Assembly: GCA_964572845.1 (NCBI GenBank)
Contig: CAZNFX010000011.1
Coordinates: 62,001 to 126,000, forward strand
Source: Bin55 sp964572845
GTDB taxonomy: Bacteria > Pseudomonadota > Gammaproteobacteria > Pseudomonadales > Azotimanducaceae
Reading direction: 5' to 3'
Length of the DNA stretch: 64,000 bases
The notes under the pieces are model-generated. The model was not told where the DNA came from. It searched no databases and saw nothing but the letters and a program-made list of their open reading frames with translations. A program made the translations under genes and the position numbers. How positions within the stretch are numbered: the stretch's first letter is position 1; each line of letters begins with the position of its first letter. Positions 1 to 9,303 of this stretch are shown here, in pieces.

Positions 1-3000
1 CGCTCGTAGGAATGTTTGCTTGGGCTTGCTTGCGGTGGCAAACACTTCGGCGCCTGCAGCTTGAACCAACTGAATTGCTGCCAAGCCAACCCCGCCAGAC
101 GCGGCGTGTACCAATACTCGGTCGCCCGCTTTGAGTCCGGCCAGGTCGAACGCAATTCCTGCGGTCGCAAAGACAATTGGCAACGTTGCCAGCTGGTCCA
201 GTCGCAGGTCTGGAGGCGCTTCCGCAACTAAGTCGGCATGTGTAGTCACTTCGGGTCCGAAAGTACCGAACCCCATGCCAACAACTCGCTGCCCAACCAC
301 AAATTCATCGACGTCCGATGCCAATTCCGTTACGTAGCCCGCGAACTCAAGACCTAGGGACGCGTTTGGAGCTTGCGCGCCCAGTGCAACAAGCACATCG
401 GAGAAGTTCAATCCTGTTGTTTCGACCTGAACTCTTACTTCTCTAGACTGCAACGGTTGTTGTTCGAAACGTGCAGTTTGAACGTTTGCAAGGGATCCAT
501 CGTCTCCGGAAGACAGGATCCATTCGGGATCCTCAGGAATTTGGATTCGAGTAGCGTTGTCGGAAGCTTTGACCAATCGAGCGACATACCTGGAGTTCCG
601 TCTAAAGGCCAAATGGTCTTCTTCGCTCGGCGTCAAGAGTTCGTCCACAAGATTTTCGAACGAATCGCTGTCTGGGTCCAAGTCGACCATTCGCGCGCCA
701 AGGAACGACGACTCTAGTCCAGCCACTTTTCCGAACCCCCAAAGCGCAGACCCCGAGATCATTCCTGTTTGTTCGCATTCCAATACCTGTGCTCCGTGCG
801 TAACGAACCAAGTTCCGTTGGTAGGACGAACTCCAGCACCCATCAACTCTTGAGTCAGACTAAGGGCACTAGCTGCGGAGTTCTTGATATCTTGGGCGAG
901 TTGGTGAGTGGTTGCTTCTACACCGCGACCATCCAAAGCTGCCAAGTGAACCACACCGCGCAGTGGCTGTTCTTCTGTAATTTGAGCAAGGACAGCAGGC
1001 AGTTCGTTGTGGCCAACCTCTGCGTCTTGTTTTGCCGCATTTGCTGAATTGGAATTCTCGAACCTAGTCAAGATGACGGACTGGTCAATTAACTGGAACT
1101 TCTTTGCGAGCCGATCTGCCAGCCCACCTGAATCTGTTTCGATGATCCATGTACCGGGCTTTAGAGTGGACTTCACTGGTGCTTGTGCAACTATCGTTCC
1201 CGAGCCCAATGGACCAGATGTGTCAGATATTGTCTCGTCGCCGAACACAACCGCGTCGATATAGCCAGAATCCGCCAAAGCACTACGCCAAATGTCCGGA
1301 CTTGCCAATGCATGGTTCTTGCGATAGGGATCGTTGAATCGCCACCATCCATCGAGGAATCCGAAGGTAAGGTCCTGCCACGCACGTCCACGCAACGACT
1401 CCAGTGCAATTAGCATGCCTCCAGGTACTAGGAGCTGCCGACAGTTTGAGAGGGTTTCGTACAGATTGCGTGTTGCATGGAGTACATTTGCTGCAATCAC
1501 AATGTCATAGTAGGACTCTTCAAATCCCTGGGCTGAAGGATCATTTTCGATATCGAGTGGTCGATATTCGATGTCAATTCCATTGCCTTCAAAATTTCTT
1601 TCGGCCTCGCTAAAGAATCCAGGCGAAATGTCGGTGTATGTGTACTCCAATCGTTTCGTTTCAAGTTCCGAAAAGACGATTTCGGTCGTGGCGCCCGTTC
1701 CTGCTCCAACTTCCAACACACGTAGCAAACGGTCTTCAGGCAAGTCATTCACCAGGCGGGCGATGACGTCGCCAAGCAGGCGATTGCCCGCAATTGACAC
1801 GGGGGCTGTCTTATAGAAATCAGCAGCACCCGACGAATCTTCCTCAAAGAGAAGCGCTAGGGGGTCGGCTTCACCGGTCAACAACTCGATAAAGTTTGAA
1901 CCAAACCGATTTAGCAGCGTAAGCTCGTACTGTCCATAGGGGTGCTTCTCACGAAGTTCATTGAACAGCTCGTTTGGCGATGACAATCCCTTGGGCAAGC
2001 TGTCGTTAACTCCAAGCATGACCTCGTAGTTGCCGTCCGATGAGTGTGAGAGCACTCTTGCTTCAACCATCATGCGAAGAATGCGGTTCATCAAATTCTT
2101 GTGAATGGGAAGGATTCCCATTTGAACCATTAGTTCGTCAGCCTGCAGGGAAGTGCCCTTCGTTCTCTCCAATCCGTGACCGTCAAGCGACGTAATGACC
2201 CACGAATGTGCAAGTTTTTCGAGATCCAGAAGCAGTGAATAGCGTTCTTCAGGAGTGACTCCCTGAGCTCTCAAGTAGCTAAAGAATGGCTCCACGTTCG
2301 ATTGAAGTTCGCTGACTTCTGCAAGTGGGTGTTCCCGTCGCGTAGTAGCAGGATGATCAATGTTCCTCCAAACGACTTCGTAGATGAGATCGGTCGGATC
2401 CTCGACGGCGGATAGAAATGAAGACCGTGTTGCCCGCTTTACTGTAAAGCCACTGAGGCTTGCCAATTGTCGTCCCGACCGATCGTACATCCACAAGTCG
2501 CCAGTAAGTGCTTCGGGAACACTTGCTTCTGCCGTTGCTTCTCCCTTGGAGATTTCGTCCATGCGAGCATGGCAAACCAAGTTTGAGTCTAGCGGCGCAG
2601 CTATGGAGAGACGTTCCCACCCAAACGGGATGTAGGTGGCACCCTCGCCGATGTTCGTCGATTGGCGAGCAGCCGATAGGACTTGAAAGCACGCATCGAG
2701 TATCAATGGTTGTAATTCAATCCCCGCTAACGAGTGTTCCTCTCTGATGCTTATTTCTGCAACAGCTTCGCCGTTTCCAATCCAAAGGTTCTTCAAGTTA
2801 CGAAATGGAGTTCCCAATTGGATATTGGTCGCGGACTTTTGCTTGTAGTATTCCCCCAAATCCTGCTTGTCTAATTTCGAGGTAAGCTCTCCAAGATCTT
2901 TGGATTGCGTTGATTCCACTGTCTCCGTGTCGCGCGAAATCCTACCGGTTGCGTGCAGCGTCCAATCATCGTCCGATGGATCCTTGCTAAACACCTCAAG

Positions 3001-6000
3001 TTCTCTTGAACTATCGTTGTTAGGAGACTGAAGTACCAACTGCACGCGACGTGAATTCGCTTCCTCTTCTGCAGAGCTATCTTTGAACACCATAGGACTA
3101 TGAAGTTGAAGCTCGTCTAGAAGTGCTCCTTTGACGGTGTCCGCACAGGAAACCCCCATTGATCCGTAGAAAGCACCGGGAATCAGAATCTGGCCAAAGA
3201 CTCGGTGGTCCTTGAGCCAGTTGGGGTCTTCGGGACTCAACTCTGTCTCGTAGTAGATCTCTCCTCGCGGAGACTCGTGGCGCGAACCTAACAGCGGGTG
3301 ATCCGAACTTGCCGTCCTTCGTCGGGAGGTTTGTACCCAATGTCGTCTGTGTTGGAACACGTACCCCGGAATGTTGAGCTTGCGACGCTCTTCGCCTGCG
3401 TAGAGACCTCGAAAGTCAATGTCAACGCCATTCTCGTACGCTTCGGCTACACAATTTAGGAATCCTCCATCGGATGGAATTTCCGGTCTATCGTCTCGAG
3501 GCATGCGAAGGCTAGCCAGGATTGCGGGCGGCTCGTTCTCTTCTGGCCATGAGAGTTGGGTCATGGGTCCCAACACTGCATTAGGTCCAATTTCCAGCAC
3601 GGCATCCACATCCAGAGATGCAATGGTGTCTACGCCTTTGCGATACGCAACGCCCTGTCGAGCATGCCGGCGCCAGTAGCTGCTGTCTAGCCGCACATCG
3701 TCGCCGACCAGATTGCCCGTCAAATTGCTTACGAGGGGGAGTGTGTGACCAGCTACATGTAGCTGGTCTATTACATCAGCAAGTTCATCCAGAATGGGCT
3801 CTACCAAAGCACTGTGGTAGGCAGGACTCCTTTTCAGTCGACGAACGCGAACTTCCTGCTTCTCCAGTTGCTCAAGCAACGGCTCTAATTCATGCGCATA
3901 CCCGCTCAGTGCTTGGTGAGCACCATTGAGTGCCGCAATGCTCACTCCAACCCCGTTTACTTCCTCGTTGTAGGCTTCAACTGCTTCATTTGCCTCCTCT
4001 TCTGATAGGAATACCGCGGCCATCGCGCCCGGTCCCGGTAGTCTGCTCATTAGTCTTCCGCGAGCGGATGCAAATTTGCAACCGTCTTCGAGGCTAAACA
4101 CGCCTGCCGTTCGTGCGGCAGCGATTTCTCCCAGGCTATGTCCGAGTACAACGTCGGGTTTCACTCCCAGGCTAGCCCACAAATCGGTTAATGCACACTC
4201 AATCGCATAGATGCAAGGCTGAACCCACTTGGGGTCTTCTAGGTCTTCCTCTGTACCAGGTGCCCCAAACAATCTATCGGTCAACGAGGAATCTCGTTCG
4301 CGTCGTATGACTTCGTCGCATTGATCGATGATGTGCTTGAAAACCGGTTCGCTTTCGTAGAGGGCTTTCCCCATCCCAGCCCACTGGCTTCCCTGCCCTG
4401 TGTACGCAAAGGCAATCTTTGACCGAGCTTTGCTGGGCTCGATCGGTTGTTCAGAGATGGATCTACGGAGTTCTTCCGTGGATATATTGGTAGAGTCAAT
4501 CAGAAGCGCTCTTCGATAGTTGAAGTGACTTCGTCCAATGCTCGCTGTCCAACAGAAATCAGACAGGAGAGAGCTGGATGAAGTGGGTTCGATTCCGGTT
4601 TCTCCACTGTGTTGCTCATTCAGCCAATCCTGATACTCGTCGCAGACTGCGATTAGCGCATCAGGAGACTTGGCAGAGAGAGGCAATAGGCGTGTTTGTC
4701 TCAAAGGTACGTCAGATAAATCGGCCTTTAGCTCATCGGAGATTGAGCTTTCAACTTGCAAAGGGGGTCCTTGAATTGCATTGAGCCCTGCAGTAGCTTC
4801 CTGCGACGAGAGAAACTCTCCGACCCCTCTGAGCAGGACATGAGCATTGGTGCCGGAGAATCCAAACGAGTTGATGCCGGCGAGGCGTTCAGCTATGTCC
4901 TTCTGTGGCCAGGACATCGACTCTTGTACGACTTTCACGGGCAACCGATCCCAAGCAATTTCGGGACTTGGATTCTCGAAGTTGAGGTGCTTCGGGATGT
5001 GCCCAAACCTTATGGCCATAGCGGCCTTGATGACGCCAGCAACACCCGCGGCAGGTTCGAGATGACCAATGTTGGTCTTCACGGATCCAATGAGAAGAGG
5101 CCGGTTGGGATTGCGTCCTGCACCATAGACTTCTGCAGCGGCATTGATTTCTACCGGGTCGCCTACCGGCGTACCAGTCCCGTGAGCCTCCAAGTAGTCC
5201 ACTTCAACAGGCTGGACGTTAGCTTGATCAAGAGCGGCAACAATCACAGCCCTTTGAGCACTACCACGAGGTACGGTCAGACCTTCGCTGGTGCCATCTT
5301 GATTGATTGCTGTGGCCGCAACTTCTGCCCAAATGTGGTCTCCGTCGCGTTGTGCGTCCTCAAGTCGTTTGAGAACGACGATCCCGCAGCCCTCACCGCG
5401 GACATAGCCGTTTGCAGCTTCATCGAACGTCTTGCACGTCCCGTCAGGTGAGAGCATGCCTGCATTTGCGCGGAGTTCCGTAAGCTTCCCAGACAATATG
5501 AGCTGTACGCCTCCAGCTAGAGCAACATCGGTTTCTTCCAGCTGTAGTGCGGTTGCGGCTTGGTGCATGGCGACCAGCGACGACGAGCACGCCGTATCAA
5601 CTGTCATTGCAGGTCCCTCGAAACCAAGCGCAAAGGAAACCCGTCCTATGGCCGTGTTCAAGGATGTACCTGTGATTGTGTAGAGACTTGCCGCTGGTTG
5701 AGAGGTGTCTGCACCGCCGAGGATAAGGTACCGATAGTCGTTATTGCTCATGCCGGCGAAAACCGAGGCGGACGATCCGCGCAGTTGTTCGGGATCGATA
5801 TTTGCGTTCTCCAGAGCGCGCCAACTCGTCTCAAGCATCATTCGCTGCTGGGGATCGAGAAACTCTGCTTCGCTAGGCGAAATCCTGAAGAACTCCGCAT
5901 CGAATTGATCAATGTCCGTTAGAAATGCGCCAAAGCGACATGCACTAGGAACCATCGAAGTGTCCTCGTAGAGCTCACCGACCCGTCCTTCTCGTGCACC

Positions 6001-6234
6001 TGGCGGACACTCGAACACACAGTTTGTGCCGCTAACAAGCTTCTCCCAGAATGTCGCAAGATCTGGAGCGCCAGGAAACCGGCAAGCCATACCGACGATA
6101 GCGATGCGATGGTTTGTTGAGTCAGGTGAGCTCGATTTTTGATGGGATGCTGAAACTTGCACCTGACCGAATCCTTGATCCCGTGTTGCCGTAGGCGAGT
6201 GAGCACTGCTGTGTACTTGAGAGTCGTCAGCCAT
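1..6234 (-). CDS. Type I polyketide synthase, KS-AT-DH-MT-pseudoKR-ER (3' end beyond window)
   Basis: Cytoplasmic multidomain enzyme that condenses, C-methylates, dehydrates and enoyl-reduces an acyl chain. The frame is open from the start codon to the window edge (about 2078 residues). Visible in order: ketosynthase with DTACSSS (Cys ~216), HGTGT and a KTNIGHLE-type motif; acyltransferase with GHSLGE (Ser ~700) and, near residue 807, PAYHS where malonyl-type domains have HAFH; dehydratase HRVFGQILIP (His ~1010); C-methyltransferase SAM motif VLEVGAGTG (~1506); a structural KR-like stretch; and enoylreductase with NADPH motif ASGGVG (~2047). KR and ACP would lie left of base 1. The ATG at 6234 has an AAGG eight bases upstream; an in-frame ATG at 6240 is too close to it. 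The order matches iterative highly reducing synthases, including those making methyl-branched fatty acids. Product unknown. Confidence 0.95.
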   Translation of the reverse strand, partial: MADDSQVHSSAHSPTATRDQGFGQVQVSASHQKSSSPDSTNHRIAIVGMACRFPGAPDLATFWEKLVSGTNCVFECPPGAREGRVGELYEDTSMVPSACRFGAFLTDIDQFDAEFFRISPSEAEFLDPQQRMMLETSWRALENANIDPEQLRGSSASVFAGMSNNDYRYLILGGADTSQPAASLYTITGTSLNTAIGRVSFALGFEGPAMTVDTACSSSLVAMHQAATALQLEETDVALAGGVQLILSGKLTELRANAGMLSPDGTCKTFDEAANGYVRGEGCGIVVLKRLEDAQRDGDHIWAEVAATAINQDGTSEGLTVPRGSAQRAVIVAALDQANVQPVEVDYLEAHGTGTPVGDPVEINAAAEVYGAGRNPNRPLLIGSVKTNIGHLEPAAGVAGVIKAAMAIRFGHIPKHLNFENPSPEIAWDRLPVKVVQESMSWPQKDIAERLAGINSFGFSGTNAHVLLRGVGEFLSSQEATAGLNAIQGPPLQVESSISDELKADLSDVPLRQTRLLPLSAKSPDALIAVCDEYQDWLNEQHSGETGIEPTSSSSLLSDFCWTASIGRSHFNYRRALLIDSTNISTEELRRSISEQPIEPSKARSKIAFAYTGQGSQWAGMGKALYESEPVFKHIIDQCDEVIRRERDSSLTDRLFGAPGTEEDLEDPKWVQPCIYAIECALTDLWASLGVKPDVVLGHSLGEIAAARTAGVFSLEDGCKFASARGRLMSRLPGPGAMAAVFLSEEEANEAVEAYNEEVNGVGVSIAALNGAHQALSGYAHELEPLLEQLEKQEVRVRRLKRSPAYHSALVEPILDELADVIDQLHVAGHTLPLVSNLTGNLVGDDVRLDSSYWRRHARQGVAYRKGVDTIASLDVDAVLEIGPNAVLGPMTQLSWPEENEPPAILASLRMPRDDRPEIPSDGGFLNCVAEAYENGVDIDFRGLYAGEERRKLNIPGYVFQHRRHWVQTSRRRTASSDHPLLGSRHESPRGEIYYETELSPEDPNWLKDHRVFGQILIPGAFYGSMGVSCADTVKGALLDELQLHSPMVFKDSSAEEEANSRRVQLVLQSPNNDSSRELEVFSKDPSDDDWTLHATGRISRDTETVESTQSKDLGELTSKLDKQDLGEYYKQKSATNIQLGTPFRNLKNLWIGNGEAVAEISIREEHSLAGIELQPLILDACFQVLSAARQSTNIGEGATYIPFGWERLSIAAPLDSNLVCHARMDEISKGEATAEASVPEALTGDLWMYDRSGRQLASLSGFTVKRATRSSFLSAVEDPTDLIYEVVWRNIDHPATTRREHPLAEVSELQSNVEPFFSYLRAQGVTPEERYSLLLDLEKLAHSWVITSLDGHGLERTKGTSLQADELMVQMGILPIHKNLMNRILRMMVEARVLSHSSDGNYEVMLGVNDSLPKGLSSPNELFNELREKHPYGQYELTLLNRFGSNFIELLTGEADPLALLFEEDSSGAADFYKTAPVSIAGNRLLGDVIARLVNDLPEDRLLRVLEVGAGTGATTEIVFSELETKRLEYTYTDISPGFFSEAERNFEGNGIDIEYRPLDIENDPSAQGFEESYYDIVIAANVLHATRNLYETLSNCRQLLVPGGMLIALESLRGRAWQDLTFGFLDGWWRFNDPYRKNHALASPDIWRSALADSGYIDAVVFGDETISDTSGPLGSGTIVAQAPVKSTLKPGTWIIETDSGGLADRLAKKFQLIDQSVILTRFENSNSANAAKQDAEVGHNELPAVLAQITEEQPLRGVVHLAALDGRGVEATTHQLAQDIKNSAASALSLTQELMGAGVRPTNGTWFVTHGAQVLECEQTGMISGSALWGFGKVAGLESSFLGARMVDLDPDSDSFENLVDELLTPSEEDHLAFRRNSRYVARLVKASDNATRIQIPEDPEWILSSGDDGSLANVQTARFEQQPLQSREVRVQVETTGLNFSDVLVALGAQAPNASLGLEFAGYVTELASDVDEFVVGQRVVGMGFGTFGPEVTTHADLVAEAPPDLRLDQLATLPIVFATAGIAFDLAGLKAGDRVLVHAASGGVGLAAIQLVQAAGAEVFATASKPKQTFLRA

Positions 6235-6240
6235 TGACAT

Positions 6241-6663
6241 TGCCTTAATTGGTTTCTAAGGAAATTGTATAGTTGGACAAACTCAAGAATCGAAGACGTT
6301 TCATAGGGAATGACGACTATGTCAATTGGCAATCAATGCCTACTCAGAATTGAATTCCTCAACGCCGATGTAATGGATGGTTAACTTAGATAGCCTGCAG
6401 TGGGGCATACTTTGCCAAGCAACGCGAAATGATTGCACTGTTGCTGTGATGGCAACTCAAGGAAAATCGAAAATGCTAGGTCGTGAAATGTCGTATCCGA
6501 AAATGCCGATTTGGCCTGCAATGAGAGCCGGGTCATGATTGTCAAGCGGATTGGCCCCAAATTTCAAGGGAATTCATTGGGGAAATGATCCCAACGCCGA
6601 ATTCGTCCGAAAGGTACGAACTACTGTTCAAATACGCCGGCGAAAAATGTACTTCAACCTGCA
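6241..6663. other. Divergent intergenic region between PKS and SulP genes
   Basis: No gene seen in about 420 bases. It must hold the promoters of both the leftward PKS gene and the rightward transporter gene. The nonamer CGAAAATGC occurs at 6468 and again at 6498, exactly 30 bases apart, and GTTGC/GCAAC arms flank a short loop near 6440-6457. No convincing -35/-10 pair was identified. Regulatory use of the repeat is inference. Confidence 0.4.
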
Positions 6664-8835
6664 ATGCGTCTAATGTGGAATCTTAAAGAGCTTAACTTCA
6701 CTTCTGGGTTGTCAGTAGGTTTTGTTCGCAGCCTCTCAATAACCATTTCACTATTCGCAGTGGCGAATTTTGTCTTTATTGGAGGACTCCAGCCCTACGT
6801 TCTCAGTGGTACAGGCATGTTTTATGTCGGAACTGCCATTTTGTGCCTGTTTCTCGCAATCTTTGGAAAATTCCCATCGCCGGTTGCAACGACACCGATT
6901 CCATGCGCATTGGTCATGGTGTCGATCGCGGAGTCGATGAACCTTCAAGGTATCGAGTTATACGTCACATTTGTAGCGTCCATAGTGGGCTGCGCCTTGT
7001 TGACGGGGCTTCTTTTCCTTGCAATTGGATTCTTTCGGTTCGCGAATTTCTTTAGATTCATTCCTTTCACCGTATCGGCAGGCACACTCGCGGGGTCTGG
7101 TGTTCTGATTCTCTTAATGGGATTCAAACTAGCTGGTATCACATGGCAGCCAGAGGATTGGCCCTCCTTGCTCGAACCGGCCGCGCTGCTCAAAGTATCC
7201 CTCAGTCTGGGGCTCGGCTTGCTGTTCATCCTTGCATCCAAGCTGTGGCGTCGGTTTTGGGTATTGCCTTTGCTGTTCAGCGCGTTCTGTGTCCTGTTTC
7301 ACTTAGGTCGCATCCTACTGAACGTTTCGATGGAAGGAGCTGTAGCAGCAGGGCTTCTATTGGATGTGGAGTCGTCGGGAGCCCTATGGCCACCAATTGC
7401 CTTTGGTGACTTTAGTGCGATTAATTGGAGTGTAGTTGCCAGTCAAGCTATTAACGGTTCAGTCCTTTTCTTGGTTCTCTTGGTACTCACCGTTGTGAGT
7501 TTTGCACAGTTGGAACTTGGAGCCAGAATAGATCTGGATTGGAACAAGGAACTCAAGCTCCACGGGTTCGCGAATTTGCTCTCTGCGGCAAGCGGCGGAA
7601 TCCCTGGAGCAATGGTTGCTTCATCAACGCTGCCCAACATTGCCTTGCGAGGTAACAACCGGGTCACAAGTTTCGTAATGGCCGCTATTCTCGTGCTTTT
7701 TGCGATCATGGGTTCCGACTTGCTGCGGCTGATGCCACTGCCAGCTACTAGCGGATTCCTGATTTTTCTAGCTGTACCCCTCATTAGCGATTGGCTCATC
7801 CGTAGCAGCAAACGATTGCACATATCCGAATACAGCATGCTGGTTCTGATCTGCGTCGCCATAGTCTTCGTCGGATTCTTGGAAGCAATTGCTCTTGGCC
7901 TAGTTCTCAGCCTTGTGTTTTTCACAGTTCGACTGAGCCAGATAAACCTGGTAGAAGCACAGTACTCGATTCGAGAGAAGAGCAGTCGACTTCAACGTTC
8001 CATACCTGACGAAGCAATCCTGAAAGCCTATGGTCCGCGAGTTCAGATATACCGCCTGCGTGGCTACATATTCTTTGGCAGCGCATATTCCTTTACGAGT
8101 CGCCTAAAGGATTCGTTGAAGAGCCAGCCAAGCCCCATTTGTGTTGTCGTAGATTTCTCTGAGGTTACGGGATTCGACCTGTCCGCAGTCGATAGCCTCC
8201 GTGGCTACATCCAGTTTGCCAATTCTGTGAAAGTAACGTCGATCTTTAGCTCTACTTCCGATCGCTTCAAACAAGAGACTAGGAGAGATTTCCCTCTGCC
8301 CCTGTTTGAGTCTGTAGAGTGGATGGACTCCGAGGACTCGGCGTTAGTGCGAGCGGAGGAGTTGCTATTGAAGTTCTTTACTGATGAAACCGCAACGGAT
8401 CCATCTCTACGAGAAATGGTGAGGCGCAGTACTTCGGATGATTTGTCGGCGTTTCTCGAGCGACAGGCCGAATTTGAGGAACTCGTGGATGAATTGAGAG
8501 AGTCCTGTAGCACCGTTGACTATGCTGACCAGGAGAGAATTACCACAGAGAACGATCCGTCAATGGGCATGCAGCTGCTTTTGGCCGGACAAGCCTCCGT
8601 ACGGGATCAAGGTGGGTCCACTTTGTATCAACTTCGCCCCGGGTCAGTGATTGAGGAAGGTAGTGCTGTTGAAGACCGCTTTACAGAGACGACTACCGTC
8701 TCGGAAGGATCATGCCAAACCGTCTTGGTTACTCCAGCAGACCTGTCTAGGTTGGAGAAAGAAAAACCGCCTATTGCCTCGAGGTTGTATCGTTACATCT
8801 TGTCGGTCGGTCGCGCATCGCCGACAAACAGTTAA
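6664..8835 (+). CDS. SulP/SLC26-family anion transporter with STAS and C-terminal cNMP-binding-like domain
   Basis: Inner-membrane anion carrier of the SulP family (sulfate, bicarbonate or dicarboxylate; substrate not predictable here). Residues 15-440 contain about 10-12 hydrophobic segments. A STAS domain follows at about 460-570, with the core strand VVVDFSEVTGFDLSAVDSL. The last ~90 residues (about 633-712, including LYQLRPGSVIEEGSAV) resemble a degenerate cyclic-nucleotide-binding beta-barrel, as in a known SulP-STAS-cNMP subgroup. 723 residues suits that three-part form. The start lacks a clear Shine-Dalgarno; an ATG three codons downstream is an alternative. The gene is transcribed away from the PKS, and its last 65 bases overlap the converging small membrane-protein gene. 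Confidence 0.9.
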   Translation: MRLMWNLKELNFTSGLSVGFVRSLSITISLFAVANFVFIGGLQPYVLSGTGMFYVGTAILCLFLAIFGKFPSPVATTPIPCALVMVSIAESMNLQGIELYVTFVASIVGCALLTGLLFLAIGFFRFANFFRFIPFTVSAGTLAGSGVLILLMGFKLAGITWQPEDWPSLLEPAALLKVSLSLGLGLLFILASKLWRRFWVLPLLFSAFCVLFHLGRILLNVSMEGAVAAGLLLDVESSGALWPPIAFGDFSAINWSVVASQAINGSVLFLVLLVLTVVSFAQLELGARIDLDWNKELKLHGFANLLSAASGGIPGAMVASSTLPNIALRGNNRVTSFVMAAILVLFAIMGSDLLRLMPLPATSGFLIFLAVPLISDWLIRSSKRLHISEYSMLVLICVAIVFVGFLEAIALGLVLSLVFFTVRLSQINLVEAQYSIREKSSRLQRSIPDEAILKAYGPRVQIYRLRGYIFFGSAYSFTSRLKDSLKSQPSPICVVVDFSEVTGFDLSAVDSLRGYIQFANSVKVTSIFSSTSDRFKQETRRDFPLPLFESVEWMDSEDSALVRAEELLLKFFTDETATDPSLREMVRRSTSDDLSAFLERQAEFEELVDELRESCSTVDYADQERITTENDPSMGMQLLLAGQASVRDQGGSTLYQLRPGSVIEEGSAVEDRFTETTTVSEGSCQTVLVTPADLSRLEKEKPPIASRLYRYILSVGRASPTNS

Positions 8836-9241
8836 TAACGGGAGTTAGCTTGACGACTTGCCAGTCAGGGATTCGTGTACTTGGCGTGTTGACGAGGTTC
8901 TTGTTATTTGAGGGAAGTTGTTTAGCTAACTCGCCGCGTGCCCTGACTGTGCAATAGAAAAAAAACGTAAGGCCAAGTAGACCTGAAATTAACATGAAGA
9001 CATGACCAATGAATCCCATAGCGTCGAATGGTGATCCGCCTACAACGACAGGTGGGGGCAGTGCTACACGCACGACTGCCCAAGCTATCACTGTCACCCC
9101 CAATACAGCCACAACACACGGCTCGAGTCGGCCGCTCTTCATACCCAACCTGCGTCGGTAATAGAAGTAGCCAGCCCAACTTGCAGCGAAAAAACCGACT
9201 AGTCCTGCGTAAGTCGCAAATGCTAACGGTTCAGAAGTCAC
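8771..9241 (-). CDS. Small integral membrane protein of unknown function
   Basis: I do not recognise the family. The 157-residue product has three strongly hydrophobic segments (about residues 5-25, 43-63 and 80-105), a basic YRRR stretch after the first, and a polar, probably cytoplasmic, tail of ~45 residues. The GTG at 9241 is preferred because AAAAGGA lies seven bases upstream; an ATG ten codons earlier would put that site inside the gene. It lies 62 bases downstream of the FG-GAP/DsbD-alpha-like gene on the same strand, so co-transcription is likely. Its 3' end overlaps the end of the SulP gene tail-to-tail, so its polar tail is the least certain part. Confidence 0.6.
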   Translation of the reverse strand: MTSEPLAFATYAGLVGFFAASWAGYFYYRRRLGMKSGRLEPCVVAVLGVTVIAWAVVRVALPPPVVVGGSPFDAMGFIGHVFMLISGLLGLTFFFYCTVRARGELAKQLPSNNKNLVNTPSTRIPDWQVVKLTPVINCLSAMRDRPTRCNDTTSRQ

Positions 9242-9303
9242 GCTTTGTCCTTTTCTTGCCCAACATTCCAATCAATCGACTAGACCAGAAATCATCTGTA
9301 AAC

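Noticed and set aside
4756..5451. Open frame on the plus strand opposite the ketosynthase region
   Set aside because: It is antisense to intact KS motifs in the PKS frame and has no recognisable features of its own.
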